A DNA stretch of 37,944 nt from an uncultured bacterium (GCA_937948815.1 CALFAM010000241.1:1-37944), one strand, 5' to 3'. Positions 8,857 through 16,878 are shown, counted from the first letter of the stretch. The notes: generated from the letters alone by a model not told the origin. Made by a program: numbers and translations.

Positions 8857-9675
8857 TCAGTCGGGCTTCGAGACCCTGCCACCGATGTCGGACGTGACGA
8901 TCGAGCCAGAACCGTCTCGATCCACGGTGACGTCGCCGCCCGCATTGCGCACGCGGATATCGCCGGATCCGTCTTCTCGGACCAGGACGTCGCGGTCGAC
9001 GTCGCGGATATCGATGTTGCCCGAACCGTCGTTCTCGACGATCACCTGGCTTACGCGCGACACGTCGATGTCGCCGCTGTTGTCGTCGACCCGGACCACG
9101 CCGCCGATCTGGCTCGCGTCGATGTTGCCACTGCCGTCTTCGATCTCGACATCGCCAGCGATGTCCGCGATGTCGATGTCGCCGCTCCCGTCTTCGATCT
9201 CGAGGCTGGCAGCGCGCTGAATATCGATGTTGCCGCTGCTGTCACGAACTGTCAGCGCGCCAACGTCACGAACCTCGAGGTCACCGCTCGAATCGTCGAT
9301 TTCGACCGGCAGGTCGCTGGGCAGGTCGACCCGCAAGTCGAGGTAGGCGTTGGCGTTCCAGCCGCTGGTCTTCGGCAGGTCGACGCGAATCACCGCGGTG
9401 TCTCCGCGCCGGGTCACCTCGAGGGACGCGTCGTCAGCATAGGACTGCTTGCTCGCGCACAGCCTGCCCTCGGCGGTGATCGTGGAGCCCGGCGCGCCGC
9501 CGAAGACCTCGAGCCGACCGGCCTGGGCAGTGATCTCGACCCGCGTGATGCCGTCAGTGTCGATCGACCCGGAAAGGTCGCCTTCGACGCGGCAATCGCC
9601 GCCGAAGGCCGGTCCAATGCAGCCGGCGGTAAGCACGAGGGTGGCGATGGGAAACAAGACTTCGCGTCGACGCAT
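8857..9675 (-). CDS. DUF4097-type beta-solenoid lipoprotein with eight DxSG repeats
   Basis: A 272-residue lipoprotein. A short signal peptide ends in the lipobox LTAGC with Cys at residue 19, so it should be anchored in the outer or inner membrane. After a non-repetitive domain of ~120 residues come eight consecutive repeats of 17-19 residues, each opening with D-[SGN]-S-G-[DNS]-[IL] and followed by two short beta strands. This is the pattern of the DUF4097 (putative adhesin) single-stranded beta-solenoid. The stacked Asp residues would line one face. The function of the family is not established; some members sit beside stress regulators. The start at 9675 has GGAG eight bases upstream. It is probably co-transcribed with the 68-residue membrane protein 37 bp upstream. 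Confidence 0.85.
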   Translation of the reverse strand: MRRREVLFPIATLVLTAGCIGPAFGGDCRVEGDLSGSIDTDGITRVEITAQAGRLEVFGGAPGSTITAEGRLCASKQSYADDASLEVTRRGDTAVIRVDLPKTSGWNANAYLDLRVDLPSDLPVEIDDSSGDLEVRDVGALTVRDSSGNIDIQRAASLEIEDGSGDIDIADIAGDVEIEDGSGNIDASQIGGVVRVDDNSGDIDVSRVSQVIVENDGSGNIDIRDVDRDVLVREDGSGDIRVRNAGGDVTVDRDGSGSIVTSDIGGRVSKPD

Positions 9676-9712
9676 GGCGGGTACTCCGAGAGTAGGTGAT
9701 TCGTGGCGACGG

Positions 9713-9919
9713 CTAGTGAGCACGGGCCGGGCGATAGCCGAGCAGGCGCGCGGGCAAGAGCAGGATGGCCTTGAGCAACTGGAAAACGCCGTCGACAGCG
9801 ATGCCGACCAGCCGAAACGGCAACACCAACAGCCAGACGATGGGAAAGACGATCAGTGCGAGCAAGGCCACGGGCCAACACAGCACGAAGAGGATGACCC
9901 ACAACAAAAAGCTCCACAT
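9713..9919 (-). CDS. Small hydrophobic membrane protein (68 aa), unknown function
   Basis: A 68-residue protein, almost entirely hydrophobic, with two likely membrane helices (WSFLLWVILFVLCWPVALLA and the following IVFPIVWLLVLPF segment) and an amphipathic C-terminal stretch ending RLLGYRPARAH. I do not recognise a named family. The start at 9919 is well supported by AAGGAGG six bases upstream; a longer upstream in-frame start has no such signal. It lies 37 bp upstream of the DUF4097 lipoprotein on the same strand, so the two probably form an operon and may act together at the membrane. Confidence 0.75.
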   Translation of the reverse strand: MWSFLLWVILFVLCWPVALLALIVFPIVWLLVLPFRLVGIAVDGVFQLLKAILLLPARLLGYRPARAH

Positions 9920-10072
9920 GGCTGGCCTCCTTGGCTTGGATGATCGTGGCCCCGCACCCACACCCGCACGTCTCTCGGTCCTCCGCCCTCGACCGTCGCG
10001 TTCGCGGAAAGAAGAACCGGCTCGTTCTTCCCTACGCGATCGCAGGCCAACGGGTTACAAAATCGTTTCAGG

Positions 10073-10783
10073 TTAATGCAGCCCGAAGCGTACGGTCAGC
10101 GTCATGCGCACGGGAACCGCGCGTCCACCGACCGTCGTGGCCTCGTAGCGCCATTGCTCGACCGCGTCCACCGCAGCCTCGGTCAGGCCCATGGGGAGAC
10201 CACGCAGCACGATGACGTCCTGAACGCTGCCGTCTGGCGCGATGACCGTATCGAGAATCACCGTGCCCTCGATGCGGGCACGGCGCGCGATCTCGGTGTA
10301 GCGCGGGTTCACGAAGACCAGCCGAACTGGCGCGGTAATGGCCCCGCCCACGCGCAACGGCTCGACCTCGGTCGGCGGTGCCGGCTCGGGAGGCGCCGGA
10401 GGTGCCGGAATGCTGACGACGGGCAGGTCGAGCTCGACGGGTGTGTTGACCACGGGCAGCGGAATCGGCTCGAGGGTCGGTGTCTCGATCGGCGGCGCCT
10501 CGGGCATGGGAACCCGCCGGGTCGCCCGCGGTCGCTCCGCCCGAGGCTCGGGCGGTGGCGTCGGCTTGCGGATTCGGACCTCGGTCAGGGGCTGGACGAC
10601 CGCCCGCGCTTCGGGCTCGACTGGCATGGCGGCTTCGTGCGGCCAGGCAATCAGCAAAAAGCCCGCGTGCGCAATCGCGGCGGCTATCAACGCCGCCTGG
10701 AGTCGACGCCGCTCGGCGTAGTCGTGAGAAAAGAGAAAGGAATAAGGATGTTCCGGTGCAGCAGCGACAGGAGCGCGAACCAT
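10073..10783 (-). CDS. TonB-family energy transducer
   Basis: A 236-residue protein. A short cytosolic N-terminus is followed by one inner-membrane helix (about residues 30-47, AALIAAAIAHAGFLLIAW), a long Pro/Glu-rich periplasmic spacer (~60-150) and a TonB C-terminal domain (~150-236) with the expected features: NPRYTEIARRARIEGTVILD, then APDGSV and AVEQWRYEA. Such proteins transmit the proton-motive force from ExbB/ExbD to outer-membrane transporters. No exbB or exbD is in the window. The start at 10783 is backed by TTGGAGG six bases upstream. It probably has its own promoter, since ~150 bp separate it from genes on either side. Confidence 0.9.
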   Translation of the reverse strand: MVRAPVAAAPEHPYSFLFSHDYAERRRLQAALIAAAIAHAGFLLIAWPHEAAMPVEPEARAVVQPLTEVRIRKPTPPPEPRAERPRATRRVPMPEAPPIETPTLEPIPLPVVNTPVELDLPVVSIPAPPAPPEPAPPTEVEPLRVGGAITAPVRLVFVNPRYTEIARRARIEGTVILDTVIAPDGSVQDVIVLRGLPMGLTEAAVDAVEQWRYEATTVGGRAVPVRMTLTVRFGLH

Positions 10784-10951
10784 GAGCGACCTCCAAGGCG
10801 CGCCGCTTCTCATCAGGAAGCGACGCTCGGATCAAGGCATCAAGCCGGCTGAAGGCTGCGAGCGCGCGTCGCGGTGTCGGGAGTCTTGGACTGTATGGGG
10901 CGGGAATTGGTTCCTGCTCGTCGGCCTGCCGCTGGTAGCTCGCAGCTGCCG

Positions 10952-11560
10952 TCAGTTGGCAGCGAGCACCCTTGCCGGCTCGTCGCGGGGCGGTGCCATC
11001 GGTGTCGCGCCGGCCAGCAACCAGATGCCGAGCAGCAGCGACCAGAACGGAAAGGCGACGGCGAAGAGCACGACGACGAGACCCCAGAGGGTGGTCAGGC
11101 CACCCGCGGTGGCAGGTGCCAGGTCGTAGAGCGCCGCGCTCGAGAGCATGAGCGACCAGGCGCTGCCGGCGATCACGCCGAGGCTCGCGATGGGAGCGGG
11201 TAGGGTCTTGCGCAGGCCGCCGAGGAGGTTGGCGCCGGCCATCCAGATGCCGGTCATCATCAGCATGATGGCGAGCCGGGCGCCTTCGACCGGCGGCTGG
11301 TGGCCGCGCTCGGCGATGACAATCGAGACGATGGCGATCGCGAAAGCCAGTGCACCCAGGTAGCCGGACAGGCGAATCAGGCGGGCGATGGTCGCGCGGC
11401 CGTGGTCGCCGAGCTGGCCAATCAAGGGCACCAAGAAGACGGGCGCGAAGACTGCGGCGAACTCACCCCAGCCTTCGTCGTGGATCAGCAAGGCCAAGAC
11501 CACCGCACCGACACTGCCGAATGCTCCGAGGGCTCCTGTAACGCGTCGGGTGATGCTCAT
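10952..11560 (-). CDS. Polytopic membrane protein of unknown function (202 aa)
   Basis: A 202-residue protein with about six hydrophobic segments, for example GAFGSVGAVVLALLI, FAAVFAPVFLVPLIGQ, LGALAFAIAIVSIVIA and LWGLVVVLFAVAFPFWSLLL. No catalytic or transport signature is visible, and I do not recognise the family beyond a general resemblance to small DUF membrane proteins. The start at 11560 has AAAGGAG six bases upstream. A 6-bp hairpin (10945-10963) overlaps the stop codon. It is neither clearly co-transcribed with TonB nor with the toxin-antitoxin locus; gaps on both sides exceed 140 bp. Confidence 0.65.
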   Translation of the reverse strand: MSITRRVTGALGAFGSVGAVVLALLIHDEGWGEFAAVFAPVFLVPLIGQLGDHGRATIARLIRLSGYLGALAFAIAIVSIVIAERGHQPPVEGARLAIMLMMTGIWMAGANLLGGLRKTLPAPIASLGVIAGSAWSLMLSSAALYDLAPATAGGLTTLWGLVVVLFAVAFPFWSLLLGIWLLAGATPMAPPRDEPARVLAAN

Positions 11561-11706
11561 GGCTGCTCCTTTCGTCGTCGGTCTCCTTCCGGCCAAAGAA
11601 AGAGGTAGGCCACATCGTGAGGTGGCCGCACCATGAGGCTGGCACCTGATTGTGGCGAGCCTGGGGCAGTGTCGAGGAAGAGTTGGGGAGCGTCGAAGGG
11701 CCGGGT

Positions 11707-11841
11707 TCAGACGATCGGGAGCCCTTCGGACCGGGCACCATCGACCAGACGATCGTCGCGCAGCCTTGCGCGCACCGGATCCGTTCCGGGCTCGCGCAGG
11801 TACCGCTTGGCGAGCGCGCTGGTGTCCAGGAACGTGATCAG
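11707..11841 (-). pseudogene. vapC: VapC-type PIN-domain toxin with the middle deleted (44-codon remnant)
   Basis: The frame reads from a CTG at 11841, overlapping the antitoxin stop and preceded by GAGGAG. It gives the typical VapC N-terminus (ITFLDTSALAKRYL, with the first catalytic Asp at residue 6, then REPGT). It then passes directly into what looks like a PIN C-terminus (RDDRLVDGARSEGLPIV) and stops at 11707. A normal VapC has about 130 residues, so roughly 80 central residues, with the second and third acidic ligands, are missing while the frame is kept. The domain match is by eye. It is most likely a non-functional toxin; a small retained peptide cannot be excluded. The CTG start is rare, and the original start may have been GTG or ATG. 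Confidence 0.65.
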
Positions 11842-12152
11842 AAGCGCTCCTCCCGGTCGGCGATCACGGCGTCACTGAGTGAGCGATCGGGTGATGCCGT
11901 GCCACCGTCAATGGGCTCGAAGTGCTCGAGAGGCTGGCGCTCGCCGAGGGTGCCACCGAGCACGCAGCGTGCCGTCAGACCATCGAGGGCGTAGCAGAGA
12001 CCGTCCTCCGGCATCTCCAGGGGACGCAGCTCGGCAATCGGTCGGCCACGGTCCGTCACCACCAGCCGCGCGCCTGCCCGAACCGGGCGAAGGTCGGTGT
12101 CGAGGCGGGTCTTCAGCTCGCGCGTGCCGACGGCCATGTCTTGGGTAGTCAT
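11838..12152 (-). CDS. Phd/YefM-family antitoxin
   Basis: A 104-residue protein. The first ~45 residues match the DNA-binding half of type II antitoxins of the prevent-host-death family (VGTRELKTRLDTDLRPVRAG, then LVVTDRGRPIAELRPL). The remaining acidic, Pro-rich segment would be the toxin-neutralising tail. Its stop overlaps the start of the collapsed VapC. The first ATG (12152) abuts a perfect 17-bp palindrome and has no Shine-Dalgarno; a second ATG lies five codons in at 12137. Phd proteins repress their own operon by binding palindromes, which fits the layout. With the toxin crippled this is probably an orphan antitoxin. Confidence 0.8.
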   Translation of the reverse strand: MTTQDMAVGTRELKTRLDTDLRPVRAGARLVVTDRGRPIAELRPLEMPEDGLCYALDGLTARCVLGGTLGERQPLEHFEPIDGGTASPDRSLSDAVIADREERF

Positions 12153-12169
12153 GTGGTCACAGTGACCAC
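12153..12169. promoter_or_regulatory. Perfect 17-bp palindrome, candidate antitoxin operator
   Basis: GTGGTCAC (12153-12160), one central base, then GTGACCAC (12162-12169). It lies directly before the antitoxin start codon on the minus strand, where autoregulatory Phd/YefM operators are expected. The eight-base arms are perfect. Confidence 0.65.
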
Positions 12170-12194
12170 TTTGTCGCTCCGGGGCAAGGCGTGC

Positions 12195-13439
12195 TCACAC
12201 GGCGCGGCGCGACGGGAGGAGGACGTTGGCGACCAGAAGGCCGGTGACCAGCGAAATGGCGACCATGCCGACGGTGAAGGCGGTCTGGATGCCGGCCAGG
12301 GTGTCGTGGGCGACCAGGGCATTGACGCTGCGCAGACCGACGGAACCGGGCACGAGCAGAATGAGGCCGGGCATCTGCAGCAGGGAGGCGGGCATGCGCC
12401 GCCAGCGCGCTACAGCGTTGCCGGCGAGGCCGACGAGCAGGGCACCGATGAAAGCGCCGAGCTCGGGGCCGAGCAGGCTGCTGCCGACTTGCACGCCAAA
12501 GATGGCGAAGACGCCGGCGAGCAGCACCCAACCAGCCTGGCGCGGGTGGGCCTGAAACTGGACGACCAGGGCCAGGGCAGCGACGAGCAATGCCGGCCAG
12601 GTCGCCCACGCCGGGAAGGCGACCGGAGTGACCGGTGCCGCCGGTCCGAAGAGGGCCGTGGCCACGGCGCCGCCGACGGCGACACCGAAGCCGAGGGTCA
12701 GGAAGACCAGGAGGGCGCCGGCCATGCGCGCCGCGCCGGACACCAGGTGGCGGGCAGCAAGCTCACTCATGGCACGGGTCAGGGTCATGCCGGGCACCAG
12801 CACAATGAGGCCGGCGATCGCTGCGATGCCGGTAGCCAGGGAGCCGGTCCATGCCGCGAGGGCCGAGACGATCAGGGCGGCGGTGGCGCCCGCCAGCGGG
12901 TAGAAGACGCGGTCGACGGCGGAGCTGCGGGTACCCAGCCAGCCGAGCAGGCCGACGATCAGCCCGGCAACGGAAGCCGCGCCGACCTCGCGCCAGCCGC
13001 CACCGAAGAAAACTGCGGCCGGGCCAGCGACGAGCGCCGTCGAGAAGGCCAGGCTGAGCGGGCCGAAGCGCATCGGTGCCTCGACCACGGCCGCCACTGC
13101 GCGGGCGGCCGAGCGCGGACCCAGGGTGCCCAGCCTGACGCGATCGAGGATGCGCTGCAGGCGGGTGAGCTTCTCGAGGGCGGCGTCGCCCGGATCGACG
13201 CGCAGCATGCGGGTGCGTGGCTCGTCGTGGTGGCCAAAGGAGGCGAACAGCGCCGTCGGCGTGGAGAAGAACTGCGCGCGGATTCCGAGCGAGCCTGCGA
13301 GGTCGACGAGGGCGGTTTCCAGGCGATGCGAGGGCATGCCGAAGGAATGTAGGGCATGCCCGACGCGCAGCACCAGGCGCTCGGCAGCCTGGCTGTCAGA
13401 CTCGTTGGCGGGGCGGGGGAAGCTGGAAGAAAGGGACAT
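12195..13439 (-). CDS. ThrE-family threonine/serine exporter, single-chain
   Basis: A 414-residue protein with the bipartite structure of the ThrE (DUF1212) family. The soluble N-terminal half starts with a helix (VLRVGHALHSFGMPSHRLETAL), a conserved strand (QFFSTPTALFASFG) and the LRVDPGD motif, followed by about ten membrane helices. Both halves of the membrane region show the repeated pattern with the conserved VLVPG (residues ~244-248) and a later LLVPGSVGLR. Family members export threonine and serine. Here both ThrE and ThrE_2 parts are fused in one chain, as in Corynebacterium ThrE. It lies 86 bp downstream of the WS/DGAT gene on the same strand. A threonine dehydratase lies a few kb away in the same orientation, but no direct link is visible. 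Confidence 0.85.
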   Translation of the reverse strand: MSLSSSFPRPANESDSQAAERLVLRVGHALHSFGMPSHRLETALVDLAGSLGIRAQFFSTPTALFASFGHHDEPRTRMLRVDPGDAALEKLTRLQRILDRVRLGTLGPRSAARAVAAVVEAPMRFGPLSLAFSTALVAGPAAVFFGGGWREVGAASVAGLIVGLLGWLGTRSSAVDRVFYPLAGATAALIVSALAAWTGSLATGIAAIAGLIVLVPGMTLTRAMSELAARHLVSGAARMAGALLVFLTLGFGVAVGGAVATALFGPAAPVTPVAFPAWATWPALLVAALALVVQFQAHPRQAGWVLLAGVFAIFGVQVGSSLLGPELGAFIGALLVGLAGNAVARWRRMPASLLQMPGLILLVPGSVGLRSVNALVAHDTLAGIQTAFTVGMVAISLVTGLLVANVLLPSRRAV

Positions 13440-13525
13440 GGCGGCAGTCTCTGTAGCTAGGGATGCATGAGGCGGTGCGGCCCGCGGGCCGTCGCGGTTC
13501 GTGATCGGCGCAGGGAGCCGGTTTG

Positions 13526-14956
13526 CTAGCGCTCGGCGAGCGCGCGGAGTCGATCGATCTCGTCGTGGAAGCCGTCGATGATGCCGCGCGGGTCCGGGAT
13601 CAGGCCGGCGTCGGTGGAGACGCCCAGACGCACCCGCTGGTCATAGCTGAGAATGCTGATTCCCAAGCCGAGACGTCCAGACTGTGGCACCCAGAAGAAC
13701 ATGTCTTCGATGGCCGAGCCGCCCAGGTAGAGCATCTCGCGCGGTCCTGGGACGTTGGTCATCACGGCCGTGGCCTTGGCGCCAAAGATGCGCTCGACCA
13801 GGCGCTGGATGGGCAGTGGAGCCAGCCCCATCGCATGCAGCACGGCGAGCACCACGGGCGCTTCGTACGAGCGCTTGAGCGCGGCCATGCGCTTGCGCAG
13901 TTCCGCGAGCCGTTCCCGGGGTTCGGCAATGCCGACCGGCAGCGACAGGAAGACGAGGCCGAAGAGGTTGCCCATGTCGGCGAGCTGGTCGATCTTGCGC
14001 AGTGAGACCGGGATGGCGGCGCGCAGGTTGAGTCCGTCGACCTTTTCGCCGCGGTTCACGAGGTACTGGCGCAAGCCACCGCTCATGGCGGTGAGCAGAA
14101 CGTCGTTGATCGTGCCGCCGAGCCCGCCTCTGATCGCCCTGATCTCGTCGAGACCGACGAGGCGGGACCATGCGACCCGCTTTTCCACGGTGAGCGGACC
14201 CTTGAAGGGTGTCTTCGGGTCGGAGCTGCGCACGGTCATTGCCGCGAGCGCGCCGGACATTCCGGCCGCGACCTTGACCTTGCCGGGCCGTCGGCTTCCG
14301 CTCCGAGCGCCCCCGCCCTTCGTGTCGCTCTTGCCGGTGTCGCCACCACTGATCCGGCTCATCAGCTGGATGACCTCGGGCATGATCGTCCGGGCGCGCT
14401 CGACCGCGGCATCGCGAACCGTGCGGCTGGCGTCGAAGAGTGCGGCGAAGGGGCTGTTGGGCGCCTTCGCCCCCGAGCCCGACGGTTCGAGATCGGTGAG
14501 CGACAGCAGCACCATCATCAACCCGACACCATCGCCAATCGCGTGGTGCAGCCGGCTGATCATCACCGTCTTGTCCCCGTACGGCGCCAGGTAGAAGCGC
14601 CACATGGGTCTGTCGTGCGGCAGCGGCTCGGACATCATGCGCCCGACCGTTACTTCGAGCGCGTCCTTGTCGCCGGGGGGATCGAGGTCGATCGCCTGAA
14701 TGTGGTGGTCGATGTCGAAGCTCGGATCGTCCACCCAGAACGTCTTGCCGTTGCGAACCTCGAGGCGTTGCCGGAAACGCTTGGCCACCGCCGACCGCTC
14801 GGCGACCACCTGGCGCAGGGTCGCCAGATCCATGCGATCGAGGGTCATCACGCCCGTGATGATCATCAGATTGTCGGGCTCGTCCATGCGCAGCCAGGCC
14901 CGGTCGACGGGCGTGATCGGCTCGAGCTTTGCGCGGGCAGTCATGGCATCGTCCAT
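13526..14956 (-). CDS. Wax ester synthase/acyl-CoA:diacylglycerol acyltransferase (WS/DGAT family)
   Basis: A 476-residue acyltransferase. The catalytic HHxxxDG motif is present as HHAIGDG (H137, H138, D142), preceded by the usual N-terminal block with MDEPDNLM and FWVDD, and followed by the conserved C-terminal blocks (TINDVLLTAMSGGLR, IPVSLR, TNVPGP, LGISILSYDQRVRLGV). It transfers acyl groups from acyl-CoA to long-chain alcohols or diacylglycerol to make storage neutral lipid; which acceptor is used cannot be read. A Lys/Gly-rich insert at ~205-235 is unusual. I start at the ATG at 14956; an in-frame ATG at 14944 lacks a ribosome site, and one at 15049 would add a disordered 31-residue leader. 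It is divergent from the YbjQ operon. Confidence 0.88.
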   Translation of the reverse strand: MDDAMTARAKLEPITPVDRAWLRMDEPDNLMIITGVMTLDRMDLATLRQVVAERSAVAKRFRQRLEVRNGKTFWVDDPSFDIDHHIQAIDLDPPGDKDALEVTVGRMMSEPLPHDRPMWRFYLAPYGDKTVMISRLHHAIGDGVGLMMVLLSLTDLEPSGSGAKAPNSPFAALFDASRTVRDAAVERARTIMPEVIQLMSRISGGDTGKSDTKGGGARSGSRRPGKVKVAAGMSGALAAMTVRSSDPKTPFKGPLTVEKRVAWSRLVGLDEIRAIRGGLGGTINDVLLTAMSGGLRQYLVNRGEKVDGLNLRAAIPVSLRKIDQLADMGNLFGLVFLSLPVGIAEPRERLAELRKRMAALKRSYEAPVVLAVLHAMGLAPLPIQRLVERIFGAKATAVMTNVPGPREMLYLGGSAIEDMFFWVPQSGRLGLGISILSYDQRVRLGVSTDAGLIPDPRGIIDGFHDEIDRLRALAER

Positions 14957-15217
14957 TTCGTGCGGCCTCGGGCGTCGATCCGCCGTAGCCGGCCTCGGAG
15001 CCGTCTGTGCAGGCTCCGAGGCAGAGAGCAGCGTATCGCGATTCGGCATGCCGGCGGAATTGGCCCTTGCGCGGGCGGGCAAAAGAGGGTGTTGAGCCGC
15101 TCGGTGGCCCGCGATCTGAGAGAATGAACGACACTTCTCGCACGTAGCAGAAGAGATTCGCGGCGGACGTGTAGTCGCCGCGCCGAGATTCATTGGAAAA
15201 GGATGAGGTACGAAGCC

Positions 15218-15544
15218 ATGCAATTTCCCATCATCGTGACCAACACCGAGACGGTTCCCGGGCGGCAAATCGTCGAGTTCTATGGCGTCGTCACGGGCAA
15301 TTCTGTGCGCGCGAAGCACGTGGGGCGGGACATCATGGCCGGGCTGAAGAACCTGGTGGGCGGCGAGCTCAAGGGCTACACCGAGCTGCTTCAGGAATCC
15401 AGGCAGGAAGCGGCTGGCCGCATGGTGGAGCAAGCACAGTCGATGGGTGCCAATGCGGTCGTCAACCTCCGTTTCGCCACCAGCTCCATTGCCCAGGGCG
15501 CGGCCGAGCTCTTCGCGTACGGAACGGCCGTGCGGGTCGAATAG
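15218..15544 (+). CDS. YbjQ/UPF0145-family protein
   Basis: A 108-residue protein covering the whole YbjQ (PF01906) fold: PIIVTNTETVPGRQIVEFYGVVTGNSV, a central GLKNLVGGELKGYTELL segment, a long helix and an ANAVVNLRF strand, ending FAYGTAVRVE. Solved members form pentamers. The family is often named heavy-metal-binding, but its biochemical role is not established. I start at 15218 because GGATGAGG lies upstream at good spacing; an ATG five codons earlier sits inside that signal. It is the first gene of a three-gene operon with a membrane-anchored paralogue and an M48 protease. Confidence 0.85.
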   Translation: MQFPIIVTNTETVPGRQIVEFYGVVTGNSVRAKHVGRDIMAGLKNLVGGELKGYTELLQESRQEAAGRMVEQAQSMGANAVVNLRFATSSIAQGAAELFAYGTAVRVE

Positions 15545-15553
15545 GAGGCGCCG

Positions 15554-16042
15554 ATGTCTCCTGAATCGATCGAGGTTCTGATCTCGCTCCTGTTTCCCCT
15601 GGTGCTGCTGATCGGCACGTATCTGATCGGCACCCTGCTCGAACGGCGTCACTTCACTGACCTGCGGGCACGTGAAGAGCATTTCCGGGGTTTTCCCGCG
15701 ATCACCTTCGAGAATCTGCCAGCCGGCTGGGAGGCCACGTCGTCGGACGTCGTGCAAGGCAGCGTGGTGGTCTCACTCGACTATTTCAAGCGGTTTATCG
15801 CCGCGCTGCGCGCCCTGGTCGGGGGTCGCGTCAAATCCTATGAGCCACTGCTCGACCGCGCGCGCCGCGAGGCAAACCTGAGGATGATCGAAGATGCCAC
15901 GAGCCGCGGTTTTCACGCCGTGATCAACGTGCGTCTCGAGACGTCGCGCATGGCGAGCGCGCGTGGCGATGGCAAGGGCACGGCCGGCATCGAGATCCTC
16001 GCCTACGGCACGGCAATTCGACTCGCCAGCCCGCCGTCCTGA
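15554..16042 (+). CDS. Membrane-anchored YbjQ-family protein
   Basis: A 162-residue protein. An N-terminal transmembrane helix (residues ~8-28, VLISLLFPLVLLIGTYLIGTL) is followed by a short basic linker and a YbjQ-like domain: FENLPAGW, SLDYFKRFIAALRALVGGRVKSYEPLLDRARREA, then FHAVINVRLET and a final EILAYGTAI strand. It is a diverged paralogue of the preceding gene, nine bases downstream of its stop. The ribosome site is strong (TAGGAGG five bases before the ATG). The domain probably faces the cytosol or periplasm next to the membrane; orientation is not certain. Confidence 0.82.
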   Translation: MSPESIEVLISLLFPLVLLIGTYLIGTLLERRHFTDLRAREEHFRGFPAITFENLPAGWEATSSDVVQGSVVVSLDYFKRFIAALRALVGGRVKSYEPLLDRARREANLRMIEDATSRGFHAVINVRLETSRMASARGDGKGTAGIEILAYGTAIRLASPPS

Positions 16043-16059
16043 CAACGGGCGACCTGGCC

Positions 16060-16878
16060 ATGCGCTTTACCCCCAGGCTGCCCCGCGACGGGATCAACGT
16101 CAGCCAGGAGCATCCGCTCAAGGAAGCGACCGTGCTGATCGTCGGCCTGGGGGCGGTTTTCGCCCTGCTCTTCATCCTCCTGGTGTGGCTCGTGGACATC
16201 GTCCTGCTGCTGGTGCCGGCCGAGGCCGAAGCACGGGTGTTCTCGTCGTGGGACCTTTCCAGCCTCGAGGTGCTCAGCGACGATTCGCGCCAGGCTCCGG
16301 TCCAGGAGCTGGTCGAGCGGTTGGCCGCGCATTGGCCCGAGTCGCCCTATGAATTCCGCGTCGAGATCATGCCGGGGGACGAGGCCAATGCGATGGCGCT
16401 GCCCGGGGGCTTGATCCTGGTGACGGAGGGCTTGCTCGACCAGGTCGAGACCGAGAACGAGCTGGCGCTGGTGATGGGGCACGAATTGGGGCACTTCAAG
16501 CACCGCGACCACATCCGCCGTCTGGGTCGGGTCACAGTGTTGACGATCGGTGCCGCCGTGGTGTCGAGCTCGGCGGCGCGGGTCAGCCTGGCGGATACGG
16601 TGGGAAACCTCGCGACCCGCAGCTTCGGACGGGACGACGAGCGCGAAGCAGATCGTTTCGGGCTCGAGCTGGTTCAGGCCGAGTTCGGCCACGTGGCCGG
16701 TGCCTGGAAATTCTTCGAGCGCCTGGACGCCAGTGCCCTGGGCATCGATCGGGTCGCCGCCTATCTCTCGACCCATCCGGGAAACCGTGACCGTATCGAT
16801 GATCTACGTGCCCTCGCTGCCGCGCGCGGCTGGCCGCTCGACGGCGAGCCTGTGAGCCTGGCGCTCGGGCTTCGCTGA
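16060..16878 (+). CDS. M48-family membrane zinc metalloprotease
   Basis: A 272-residue protein with one strong N-terminal transmembrane segment (about 27-53) and an M48 peptidase domain. The zinc motif is GHELGH with H141, E142 and H145, and the third ligand is E196 in EREADRFG. The preceding NAMALPGGLILVTEGLLD strand-turn is also typical of the family, as is the late STHPGNRDRID. It is shorter than HtpX and lacks TPRs. It follows the membrane YbjQ gene by 17 bp, without a strong ribosome site, which suggests coupled translation. The operon order implies that the YbjQ proteins are partners, regulators or substrates of this protease (inference). Confidence 0.88.
   Translation: MRFTPRLPRDGINVSQEHPLKEATVLIVGLGAVFALLFILLVWLVDIVLLLVPAEAEARVFSSWDLSSLEVLSDDSRQAPVQELVERLAAHWPESPYEFRVEIMPGDEANAMALPGGLILVTEGLLDQVETENELALVMGHELGHFKHRDHIRRLGRVTVLTIGAAVVSSSAARVSLADTVGNLATRSFGRDDEREADRFGLELVQAEFGHVAGAWKFFERLDASALGIDRVAAYLSTHPGNRDRIDDLRALAAARGWPLDGEPVSLALGLR

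Noticed and set aside
10945-10963. 6-bp hairpin overlapping the stop of the 202-residue membrane protein
   Set aside because: The stem is short, includes the stop codon and is not followed by a T-run; too weak to list as a terminator.
11922-13352. A 476-codon plus-strand frame rich in Gly, Glu and His
   Set aside because: It is the antisense shadow of the ThrE and antitoxin genes; composition is implausible for a folded protein and no start signal is present.
14957-15757. N-terminal extension of the WS/DGAT frame up to 15757
   Set aside because: The extension covers the YbjQ gene and promoter region on the opposite strand and adds sequence unlike WS/DGAT proteins, which begin near the chosen start.
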